Position numbers and translations under genes: made by a program | Shown here: piece after piece, positions 21,095 through 26,822 of the stretch | Layout of the letters: each line of letters opens with the position of its first letter | Position numbering within the stretch: position 1 is the stretch's first letter | Notes under the pieces: model-generated | The model's input: the letters and a program-made list of their open reading frames with translations, nothing else | The model's database searches: none | What the model was told of the DNA's origin: nothing | Virus record (IMG/VR): IMGVR_UViG_3300025873_000024 | Coordinates: 1 to 31,433 of that record | Source of the DNA: a virus | Strand: one strand, 5' to 3' | DNA: 31,433 bases

Positions 21095-21159
21095 TTATAA
21101 CAATTTTGTGGTTTGCAAGCGAGGAACGAGTGCAGACACAACCAACAAACAGGTTATGA
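21095..21159 (+). other. attC site 5
   Basis: TTATAAC ... GTTATGA, 65 bases. Arms TTTTGTGGTTTGC and CACAACCAACAAACAGG, loop with GAGGAACGA. Confidence 0.85.
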
Positions 21160-21180
21160 CCTGTGTGGAAAGAGAGAAGC

Positions 21181-21462
21181 ATGATTAAATGGTACAATTG
21201 GAACTTTCCTGCAAAATTACTCCCTGAGTGGGTAAAGGAGGAACGTAGCAGAAATTCAAAGGCAATCATCAAGCTAAGCAACCAAGTAAAACTTCTTGAA
21301 AGTGCAAACTGCCCACGGTGTTCAATGCATGAGGCACCAACAACGGCGGAATATTGCCCGGTGTGTGATGCAAAACAAGAGTATGCTCCAAATCCATATT
21401 ATATACATATTTGCACTAACTGCAAAGAGAAGTACACTCAGTCAGATTTAATTAGGAAGTAA
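21181..21462 (+). CDS. Cassette gene: 93-residue zinc-ribbon protein
   Basis: ATG at 21181 with GAGAGA upstream; the frame is open back to a GTG at 21163. MIKWYNWNFPAKLLPEWVKE, then a helix with IIKLSNQVKLLES, then NCPRCSMHEAPTT, YCPVCDAKQEY and ICTNCKEKYTQSDLIR. Three CxxC knuckles, probably one or two zinc ribbons, behind a helical coiled-coil segment. Function unknown; nucleic-acid or protein binding is likely. Its stop touches the short attC-like element that follows. Confidence 0.75.
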   Translation: MIKWYNWNFPAKLLPEWVKEERSRNSKAIIKLSNQVKLLESANCPRCSMHEAPTTAEYCPVCDAKQEYAPNPYYIHICTNCKEKYTQSDLIRK

Positions 21463-21488
21463 TAACCACTTGAATGTAGTGGTTATGG
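21460..21488 (+). other. attC site 6, unusually short (29 bases)
   Basis: TAATAACCACT, 7-base loop, AGTGGTTATGG: a perfect 9-bp stem ATAACCACT/AGTGGTTAT including both core boxes. It lacks the inner arms, bulged bases and variable loop of the other sites. It separates two genes just as a normal site would. It may be a truncated attC or a minimal working one. Confidence 0.55.
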
Positions 21489-21499
21489 AAAGAGGGAGT

Positions 21500-21691
21500 A
21501 TGAAAAATATAATTAGAATTTTAAAAGGCAAACTGCACTTCAACTACTGCCATTGGCAAAAGTGGAATCATTTAGGTTTTAAAAAACTTTGGAGTGGAAA
21601 GTTGATTTACTTCGGTTTTTCAAAGTTTAGTGTTCAATTGGATATTAGAAAAAACTGGGTTGATGACTTGGTAACAGGTAAAGTGAAATAA
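21500..21691 (+). CDS. Cassette gene: hypothetical 63-residue protein
   Basis: ATG at 21500 with GAGGGAG upstream; an in-frame ATG lies in the core of attC site 6 at 21485. MKNIIRILKGKLHFNYCHWQ, then KWNHLGFKKLWSGKLIYFGF, then FSVQLDIRKNWVDDLVTGKV. Basic and aromatic, with a probable all-beta fold. TAA stop is inside AAATAAC of attC site 7. No recognised family. Confidence 0.65.
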   Translation: MKNIIRILKGKLHFNYCHWQKWNHLGFKKLWSGKLIYFGFSKFSVQLDIRKNWVDDLVTGKVK

Positions 21692-21747
21692 CACCTGTGT
21701 GTGGTGCGGTGAGGTACGAACAGTCATCCACAACACATAGGTTATGA
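21686..21747 (+). other. attC site 7
   Basis: AAATAAC ... GTTATGA, 62 bases. Arms CCTGTGTGTGGTG and ATCCACAACACATAGG pair well with one-sided extra bases; loop with GAGGTACGA. Confidence 0.88.
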
Positions 21748-21769
21748 CAAACGGTAGAAAGGAACGAGA

Positions 21770-22402
21770 ATGATTGATTTTAGAAATATGTGCAATATGG
21801 AATTGATGAAAGAGTTTGAGGATAATCATTTTGAACTTGCGATTGTTGATCCGCCTTACGGAATAGATTTGGCAAATATGAATATGGGGGCTGGGAAATC
21901 AGCAAAAGCATCAAAAATTGAAAATAGAAAGTGGAAAGCCAAAGACTGGGATAAAAACACACCGAGTGCAGAATACTTTGAAGAACTTATGAGAGTTTCA
22001 AAACATCAAATTATTTGGGGAGGAAACTATTTCGAATTGCCACCTTGCTACGGTTATGTAATTTGGGATAAGCAAATACCAGAGGGGCTATCTTTTGCAG
22101 ATTGTGAAATGGCGTGGACAAGTATAAAGCGTGCTGCAAAGATTTTTAGCTATAGTGCATACAAAGATAAAAAATTTAAGTTTCACCCAACCCAAAAACC
22201 AATAAGACTATACACTTGGCTCTTGGCAAACTATGCAAAAGAGGGAGACAAAATTTTAGATACGCATGTCGGCTCTGCAAGTTCTTTGATTGCTTGCCAC
22301 CAATTAGGCTATGATGTAACAGGCTGTGAATTGGATGAAGAGTATTACAAATTAGCACAACAACGAATTAAAGAGGAAACGGCTCAATTGAGCTTATTCT
22401 AA
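21770..22402 (+). CDS. Cassette gene: adenine-type (N6/N4, beta-class) DNA methyltransferase
   Basis: 210 residues. ATG at 21770 with AAAGGAAC upstream. Catalytic motif IV VDPPYG at residues 26-31 comes first, and motif I (ILDTHVGSASSLIACHQLGY, about residues 171-190) near the end after HPTQKP: the IV-then-I order of beta-class amino-methyltransferases. DTHVGSAS replaces the usual D-F-GSGT, a mild deviation. Short, with little room for a target-recognition domain. Methylates adenine or cytosine amino groups on DNA; second methyltransferase in the array, with no nuclease partner, so anti-restriction is the likely role. Confidence 0.9.
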   Translation: MIDFRNMCNMELMKEFEDNHFELAIVDPPYGIDLANMNMGAGKSAKASKIENRKWKAKDWDKNTPSAEYFEELMRVSKHQIIWGGNYFELPPCYGYVIWDKQIPEGLSFADCEMAWTSIKRAAKIFSYSAYKDKKFKFHPTQKPIRLYTWLLANYAKEGDKILDTHVGSASSLIACHQLGYDVTGCELDEEYYKLAQQRIKEETAQLSLF

Positions 22403-22451
22403 ATAACACCTCGGTGGATTGCCGAAGGTCAAACCAACCGAAAGGTTATGA
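22401..22451 (+). other. attC site 8 (51 bases)
   Basis: AAATAAC ... GTTATGA. Arms CCTCGGTGGATTG and CAAACCAACCGAAAGG, with a short loop GCCGAAGGT in place of the GAGG-ACGA loop. The ATG in GTTATG is in frame with the next gene. Confidence 0.8.
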
Positions 22452-22672
22452 TGATGAGTAGATACACGGAAGAACAACTTAAGTTACTAGAAGTGCAAGC
22501 GAAATCCGAAACATCAAAATGGTATTATGTGACTTTGTACCACTACCAAAATTTGAAAAAAGATGAAGTTGAATACTTCAAAGATTGGGTTGAGTGGGAT
22601 GGTGAGAAGTGGCTGTATGAAGAGTATGTAGATTGCTATGTGTGCTTCATCCACAAGAAAAAAGACATATAA
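22448..22672 (+). CDS. Cassette gene: hypothetical 74-residue protein
   Basis: Starts in the attC core with three possible ATGs in a row (22448, 22451, 22454). MMMSRYTEEQLKLLEVQAKS, then a beta-like YYVTLYHYQNLKKDEVEYFK, then DWVEWDGEKWLYEEYVDCYV. Strongly aromatic and acidic, ending in a basic tail. Stop codon TAA lies in the ATATAAC box of attC site 9. Not a recognised family. Confidence 0.65.
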   Translation: MMMSRYTEEQLKLLEVQAKSETSKWYYVTLYHYQNLKKDEVEYFKDWVEWDGEKWLYEEYVDCYVCFIHKKKDI

Positions 22673-22730
22673 CGCTCGCATGGTGTGCAGTGAGTGAAAC
22701 GAGCAGTCACCACTCATGCAGAAGTTATGA
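22667..22730 (+). other. attC site 9, last of the array
   Basis: ATATAAC ... GTTATGA, 64 bases. Arms GCTCGCATGGTGTGC and CAGTCACCACTCATGCAG. Beyond it there is no further site and the phage's own gene at 22802 follows, so it marks the right end of the cassette array. Confidence 0.85.
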
Positions 22731-22801
22731 ACAAAAACAAGAAAAGCCCCAGTAATTAATGTATATTGTAGTACAGCAAAAACTTGTATAAAAGAGGCAG
22801 T

Positions 22802-23110
22802 ATGAACGAACAAATTCAAAAAGTAATAGAGGGTCTTATTGTGACCCTTGAAGAGAAAAAGGAACTCTTAGACAATAGCACTTCCTTTCGTGCAAGAGCG
22901 ATTGCAGAGGTTAAGGGTAAGATTGTAGAAGCCCTTCGAGACTCTCTATGGAGTGAAGTAAGAGCACTTTCAGACTGGCTTGATACCTATGATACAAAAG
23001 ATGATGTTGAAGCAATTGTTAGCGATACTCTTGAGTCGGTAGATTTAACTATCAACGACAGCCAAGAGGCAGAAATGCTTGACACTGGTGAAATAATTGT
23101 AACACAATAG
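22802..23110 (+). CDS. Hypothetical 102-residue helical protein, first gene right of the array
   Basis: ATG at 22802 with AAAGAGG upstream. MNEQIQKVIEGLIVTLEEKK, then a helical middle with IVEALRDSLWSEVRALSDWL, then VEAIVSDTLESVDLTINDSQ and an acidic end. All helical, rich in Glu and Leu, likely oligomeric. It marks the return to phage-type sequence with the AAAGAGG site. No family recognised. Confidence 0.7.
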   Translation: MNEQIQKVIEGLIVTLEEKKELLDNSTSFRARAIAEVKGKIVEALRDSLWSEVRALSDWLDTYDTKDDVEAIVSDTLESVDLTINDSQEAEMLDTGEIIVTQ

Positions 23111-23116
23111 GAACAC

Positions 23117-23183
23117 AAGGAGTCGAGCACCTGCGCGGGTGTAGAGGGTCGAGTTTATCTTGCCTCCCCTCGTTCGGCTCCTT
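23117..23183 (+). ncRNA. Three-way-junction RNA candidate
   Basis: AAGGAGTCGA (23117-23126) pairs with TCGGCTCCTT (23174-23183): ten pairs with one G-T. Inside lie CACC/GGTG (23128-23131 with 23138-23141, loop TGCGCG) and GAGGG/CCCTC (23144-23148 with 23167-23171, loop 18 bases). It occupies most of the 112-base gap between two genes. No T-run follows, so it is not a simple terminator. No known family recognised. Confidence 0.5.
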
Positions 23184-23222
23184 CCTTAATCAAAGCAAGG
23201 TTTGCAAGATAGCAGGATAAAG

Positions 23223-23651
23223 ATGAAAGAACAAAAAGCAATACACTTGGTAAAACGTGAAGACGGTTCAATCTACCCCGCTGATGGTGAGAGTGCTTCT
23301 ATGTGGTCCGAAATGAAAGTTGGCACATGGAAGTTTATATTTTCCCCCGTCAAGGTTATAAATAGAAACGTGTATCATCATCGCAAATACTTCAAGATGT
23401 TAAGTGTAGCATTTTCGAATCAAGAGAGATTCAAAACAATAGAACAGTTCAGGAAAGCCGTATTAATACAAGCGGGGTTTTATCACCCTCTATATACATT
23501 TGAGGGTATAATCAAAGAGGCTGATAGTATAGCGTTCAATAAGATGACTCAGGAAGAGTTTGAAAAGTGCTATAAAGAGAGTGTTGATATTGTGATGGAG
23601 TCCTTTAAATGGGGTGATGAAATGTATTTGGAATTAATGAGTTTTTTATAA
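23223..23651 (+). CDS. DUF1367-like protein
   Basis: 142 residues, ATG at 23223 with AGGA upstream. VGTWKFIFSPVKVINRNVYH, then HRKYFKMLSVAFSNQERFKT, then FRKAVLIQAGFYHP, ADSIAFNKMTQEEFEKCYKE and a helical end. The NxxxHrKyFxml ... FrkavliqaG ... SIaFxKMxxeeFe series matches the DUF1367 family of small phage proteins, found in many siphoviruses near replication or late genes. Role unknown. Confidence 0.75.
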   Translation: MKEQKAIHLVKREDGSIYPADGESASMWSEMKVGTWKFIFSPVKVINRNVYHHRKYFKMLSVAFSNQERFKTIEQFRKAVLIQAGFYHPLYTFEGIIKEADSIAFNKMTQEEFEKCYKESVDIVMESFKWGDEMYLELMSFL

Positions 23652-23664
23652 TATGGAGGCAAGA

Positions 23665-23958
23665 ATGAGTAAGTTGGCAAAAGTGGCATTTAGTGCCATG
23701 AATGGGGATGGAGAAACAGCACAGCTACTATTTGAAGAGTATTGCGCTGAAGAGGGGATTGCAACAACAGAACCAAAGAGCAACCTTGAGAATGTTGCAA
23801 AGCTTTGTGTTGGTATTGTGTCAGGCGAACTCGATGAAGCAAAGCTAAATGATATTGCTTTAGAGTTTGGATATGATTTGACATTCCCAGAAGTCCCAAA
23901 CGAAGTAGATCAAGTCACGGACAACTTGGAGATCTCACAAGAGAGCTCAACAAATTAA
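23665..23958 (+). CDS. Hypothetical 97-residue protein
   Basis: ATG at 23665 with GGAGG 6 bases upstream; an ATG at 23653 is less favourable. MSKLAKVAFSAMNGDGETAQ, then LLFEEYCAEEGI, then NVAKLCVGIVSGELDEAKLN and a hydrophilic acidic end. Helical, with a TPR-like look but no firm match. Lies before the structured region and tRNA-like gene. Confidence 0.65.
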   Translation: MSKLAKVAFSAMNGDGETAQLLFEEYCAEEGIATTEPKSNLENVAKLCVGIVSGELDEAKLNDIALEFGYDLTFPEVPNEVDQVTDNLEISQESSTN

Positions 23959-23966
23959 TAGATAGT

Positions 23967-24058
23967 CTAGAACTACCCCCCGAGTGCTTAATTATTAATT
24001 CTAAATAAACTAGTAATTAAAACATTTATCTGATGAAAACTAAGGGGGTTGTTTCTAG
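23967..24058 (+). repeat. Long-range inverted repeat before the tRNA-like gene
   Basis: CTAGAA and CCCCC (23967-23972 and 23976-23980) pair with GGGGG and TTCTAG (24044-24048 and 24053-24058) across about 60 bases. Nested inside is TTAATTA/TAATTAA (23988-23994 with 24014-24020). The last paired base lies 3 bases before the tRNA-like gene begins. The gap of about 100 bases after the 23958 stop has no gene. Could be a processing signal or a second domain of the RNA. Confidence 0.45.
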
Positions 24059-24061
24059 TCG

Positions 24062-24136
24062 GTGGCAGTAGCTCAAGCGTATTGGTAGAGCAGAATAGGC
24101 GTATTCAGGTTGTTGGTTCGAATCCAACCTGCTACC
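24062..24136 (+). tRNA. tRNA-like gene with a 4-base anticodon loop (no anticodon assigned)
   Basis: Acceptor stem GTGGCAG/CTGCTAC (24062-24068 with 24129-24135; one G-T pair), T8-A9. D arm GCTC/GAGC (24071-24074 with 24088-24091) and its loop has the GG pair. T arm GTTGG-TTCGAAT-CCAAC (24112-24128) is perfect, and the variable loop has 5 bases. The anticodon arm GAATA/TATTC (24093-24097 with 24102-24106) closes a loop of only GGCG instead of seven bases, so no codon can be read in the usual way. The sequence after it reads CCA with no discriminator base, or CA if C24136 is the discriminator. A tRNA minus three bases; a decoy, a pseudogene or a processing signal are possible. Confidence 0.7.
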
Positions 24137-24161
24137 CATTAGGAACAAAGAGAGGCAAGAG

Positions 24162-24458
24162 ATGCAAAGAAAAGCAATATTTTTAGGCGGTCACTATTCA
24201 GGAAAAAGAGAAAACCTCTTCCCAGAAATACAGGTGGAGAGAGATGGGGACACTTACACCCTTATGTCTAACTGCACAAGGCACTCAACGGTCGTATATG
24301 TGCTCTCAGGAGCAATCACAAGAGTGCAGGAGTTGCTTGTCACCGAGATTGACAGACTTGATGGAGAGAATGAAGCTCTAAGCAAGGATAATGCAGGAGA
24401 TAAGGCTTATATTAGAAGGTTGTTAAGTGAAACAGAACAGTTTAAGGCGGTAGGGTAA
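24162..24458 (+). CDS. Hypothetical 98-residue protein
   Basis: ATG at 24162. MQRKAIFLGGHYSGKRENLF, then a beta-type IQVERDGDTYTLMSNCTRHS, then a helical part ending YIRRLLSETEQF. GGHYSGK recalls a P-loop but lacks its context. Last base is shared with the next ATG. It lies at the start of the packaging operon. Confidence 0.65.
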   Translation: MQRKAIFLGGHYSGKRENLFPEIQVERDGDTYTLMSNCTRHSTVVYVLSGAITRVQELLVTEIDRLDGENEALSKDNAGDKAYIRRLLSETEQFKAVG

Positions 24459-24787
24459 TGGCAAGAATGAAGTATGATGAGTTGAAGAAGAAGTATGACG
24501 AAATACAGCGCGAGCTTATGGTTTCTGAGGAAAATTACGAAAAAATGCACAATGTTGCAAAAGAGATTAAAGAGGATTGCAGTAAAAAAATAAAGGTGCT
24601 CGAGGGCATTATTTTAGAGAAAAACGACATTAATGACGCATTTGGGGATGAGCTACTGAAGAGAGACCATAAAATAGCAGACCTCCACAAGGAAAATAAT
24701 GGACTAATAACAAAAATAACTTTTCAGATGGCAAAATTTGACTCTATAGGGCTGTTGGCATCTAGTGGAAAGTATTTTGGCGAATGA
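24458..24787 (+). CDS. Hypothetical 109-residue coiled-coil protein
   Basis: Starts with the A shared with the stop of the previous gene (TAATG). Almost entirely helical with heptads: DELKKKYDEIQRELMVSEEN, then KVLEGIILEKNDINDAFGDE, then DLHKENNGLITKITFQMAKF. Ends FDSIGLLASSGKYFGE and overlaps the next ATG by 4 bases. Probably an elongated dimer; no known family. Confidence 0.65.
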   Translation: MARMKYDELKKKYDEIQRELMVSEENYEKMHNVAKEIKEDCSKKIKVLEGIILEKNDINDAFGDELLKRDHKIADLHKENNGLITKITFQMAKFDSIGLLASSGKYFGE

Positions 24788-24975
24788 AAATAGGCTGGCA
24801 AATATTAACAACACTAATACTATTAGGTGCATTGTATTACTACTATGAGGGAATACTACTTGAGTATAGGGGTTTTGGTGGTGCTTCCCTCAATTTTCAG
24901 CGTGGTAATACGGTAATGATTTGCTTGATCGGTTTGTGCTGTTGGGTTGGGATGTTGCGTAAAAATGGATCTTGA
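24784..24975 (+). CDS. Small membrane protein
   Basis: 63 residues from an ATG in an ATGA overlap. MKIGWQILTTLILLGALYYY forms one helix, then a polar loop, then MICLIGLCCWVGML as a second helix and a basic end. Holin-like size and topology (two helices, charged tail), in the late region before the terminase; a holin or Rz-type role is possible but not shown. Similar N-terminus to the 32-residue peptide at 7471. Confidence 0.6.
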   Translation: MKIGWQILTTLILLGALYYYYEGILLEYRGFGGASLNFQRGNTVMICLIGLCCWVGMLRKNGS

Positions 24976-25042
24976 AACAGTATTGCCAGTAATAGTTTTT
25001 GTGTTGGTGTTGGTAGCGTTGAAAAAAGGAAAGAGGTTGTAG
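24965..25042 (+). CDS. 25-residue membrane peptide
   Basis: ATG at 24965 overlaps the end of the previous gene by 11 bases. MDLETVLPVIVFVLVLVALK followed by KGKRL: one membrane helix and a basic tail. Ends 1 base before the next GTG. Fits the tight packing, but it is very short. Confidence 0.45.
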   Translation: MDLETVLPVIVFVLVLVALKKGKRL

Positions 25043-25043
25043 G

Positions 25044-25109
25044 GTGGAAAATAGAGACAGATTAAGAGAGATACAAGAGCGTAGAAGCAAAGTTGATTTA
25101 AGGGGGTAA
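25044..25109 (+). CDS. 21-residue peptide before the terminase
   Basis: GTG at 25044 with AAGAGG upstream; MENRDRLREIQERRSKVDLR plus Gly. Highly charged and helical. Its last codons include GGGGG, the ribosome-binding site of the small terminase gene, so its main role may be coupling. Confidence 0.4.
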   Translation: MENRDRLREIQERRSKVDLRG

Positions 25110-25111
25110 TT

Positions 25112-25648
25112 ATGGCACGGGTAGCGTGGGAGCCAACAGAGAAACAAATAGATACAATAAGAGAAATGTCTACCCTTGGTGCGTCTGATTCTAAAATAGC
25201 AAAAGCATTAAACATACATAGGAATACATTCTCAAAGTATAAAAATGCACAAGATGAAAATGTGCAAAATGTGCAACCTATAAAAAAGGCTCTTGAAGAG
25301 GGTAGTGAAGAGCGCCGTGTCTCTGTTCTTGAAGAAGTAGAAGACGCAATGAGGAAGACAGCTTTAGGGTACTTTATAGAAGAGGAAGAAACATTCTATA
25401 AGTGTGTGCAAATAGAAGACGGTGAAGGCAATGTAATAAAAGAGTATGACACACCAGAGAGGAAAGTTAAAAGGCGTAAGTTTGTTAATCCTAACGCTAC
25501 TCTCCAAATGTTTCTAGGAGTAAACCTCTCAGAAGGCAAATATCAATCTATCAACAAGGTAGAGGTGAAGCAAGAGAACAACAATGCCGATGTATACAAA
25601 GTAGAATTTCAAGACGAGAATCTAAATGGCACTACACCCAGCCTATAA
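25112..25648 (+). CDS. terS: Small terminase subunit
   Basis: 178 residues, ATG at 25112 with AGGGGG just upstream. N-terminal helix-turn-helix (EKQIDTIREMSTLGASDSKI, then KALNIHRNTFSKYKNAQDEN) recognises DNA, followed by a coiled oligomerisation part (RRVSVLEEVEDAMRKTALGY) and a C-terminal beta part with NPNATLQMFLGVNLSEGKYQ. The overall HTH-coil-NPNAT pattern is typical of TerS proteins that choose the packaging site. Overlaps terL by 23 bases. Confidence 0.85.
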   Translation: MARVAWEPTEKQIDTIREMSTLGASDSKIAKALNIHRNTFSKYKNAQDENVQNVQPIKKALEEGSEERRVSVLEEVEDAMRKTALGYFIEEEETFYKCVQIEDGEGNVIKEYDTPERKVKRRKFVNPNATLQMFLGVNLSEGKYQSINKVEVKQENNNADVYKVEFQDENLNGTTPSL

Positions 25649-26822
25649 ACACTGGTTCATGAGAACGCCAAACGGCAGGATAGGGATAACTGATAAATAC
25701 AGTTATCTATTTTCGTATGGTGGGCGTGGTGGAGGAAAGACCGACTTTCTTTGTGAAGCGTTGCCATTGATAGGAACACAAGAGCCAGTAAAAATACTTT
25801 GTGTTCGTGAGTTTCAAAATTCTATTGATGACTCAGTGATAGCAGGACTTCTTGAAAAGATGGATGAGCACTTCCCAAACTTCTACAGAAGAGTAGGAAA
25901 TGAGATAAGGGGAAAGAATGGCACACTCTTCTCTTTTAGGGGGATAGGTAGAAACACACTCTCTCTTAAATCTCTCAAGGGTTATAAGTATTGCTGGGTT
26001 GAAGAAGGTGATGCAATAAGTGCCTTTTCTTGGGATATATTAGACCCTACTATAAGACTAGCTGATTCGGTGATGATAATCTCAATGAATAGAAACAATG
26101 AAGACTCTGTATTGGACAGGCTGTTTATTCAGAACGAACCGCCACCACGAACAAACATAGTAAAAGTAAACTATACAGATAATCCTTTTCCTATTCCTAA
26201 GCTCATAGAGAAGGCTGAACATTGCAGAAAGGCAAACTTTAAAGCTTATCAACACATATGGCTTGGTGAGCTTAATAAGATAGATGAGGCCGAAGTCTTT
26301 CATGGTAAATGGAGAACAGAGAAGTTTGAGACGCCAGAGGACGCAATATTTTATCATGGTGTTGACTGGGGTTTTGGTGCTCACCCTACAGCTATTGTTA
26401 GGTGTTACATTAAAGAGAATACTCTCTACATAGATAAGGCTGGCTATTATTGGAGATCAGACCTTGAGGACCTCCCCGAGTTATTTATAAAGGACGTTCC
26501 AACATCTAAAACATGGCGAATAATAGCAGATTCGGCAAATCCTGCGGAAATAAGGTATATTAGGAATAAAGGCTTCGATGTTTGGGGTGTTAAAAAGGGG
26601 ACTATAGAGTCGGGGATCAGGTATCTTCGCTCTTATGATTGTATAGTAATACATGAAGACCTTAAGCACCTAATTGCAGAGGCCAAAAACTACAAATACA
26701 AATTAGATCCAAAAACGGGGGATGTGCTCCCAATTTTGATTAAAGAGCATGATCACGGCTGGGACGCCATAAGATACGCCCTTAGTCGATTAATTGCCAA
26801 AGGAGCACAGAGTGACTACTAG
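25626..26822 (+). CDS. terL: Large terminase subunit (ATPase and nuclease)
   Basis: 398 residues. Walker A FSYGGRGGGKTDFL (about residues 28-41) follows KYSYL. VKILCVREFQNSIDDSV is the family's Q-motif-like block, and Walker B is YKYCWVEEGDAI with the catalytic Glu. A coupling motif lies near MIISMNRNNEDS. The nuclease domain follows with HGVDWGFGAHPTAIVRCY, RIIADSANPAEIRYIRNKGF and HDHGWDAIRYALSRLI, giving the Asp residues of the RNase-H fold. Matches PBSX/Terminase_3 family in length. It packages DNA into proheads. The portal gene starts inside its end. Confidence 0.95.
   Translation: MALHPAYKHWFMRTPNGRIGITDKYSYLFSYGGRGGGKTDFLCEALPLIGTQEPVKILCVREFQNSIDDSVIAGLLEKMDEHFPNFYRRVGNEIRGKNGTLFSFRGIGRNTLSLKSLKGYKYCWVEEGDAISAFSWDILDPTIRLADSVMIISMNRNNEDSVLDRLFIQNEPPPRTNIVKVNYTDNPFPIPKLIEKAEHCRKANFKAYQHIWLGELNKIDEAEVFHGKWRTEKFETPEDAIFYHGVDWGFGAHPTAIVRCYIKENTLYIDKAGYYWRSDLEDLPELFIKDVPTSKTWRIIADSANPAEIRYIRNKGFDVWGVKKGTIESGIRYLRSYDCIVIHEDLKHLIAEAKNYKYKLDPKTGDVLPILIKEHDHGWDAIRYALSRLIAKGAQSDY

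Noticed and set aside
17835-22730. Interpretation of the hairpins as ordinary terminators or REP elements
   Set aside because: They lack T-runs, have conserved outer TAAC/GTTATG boxes with variable arms, and one copy breaks exactly at GTT, which fits attC better.
24162-24220. P-loop ATPase suggested by GGHYSGK
   Set aside because: The motif is not preceded by a hydrophobic strand of the usual length and no Walker B follows in this 98-residue protein.
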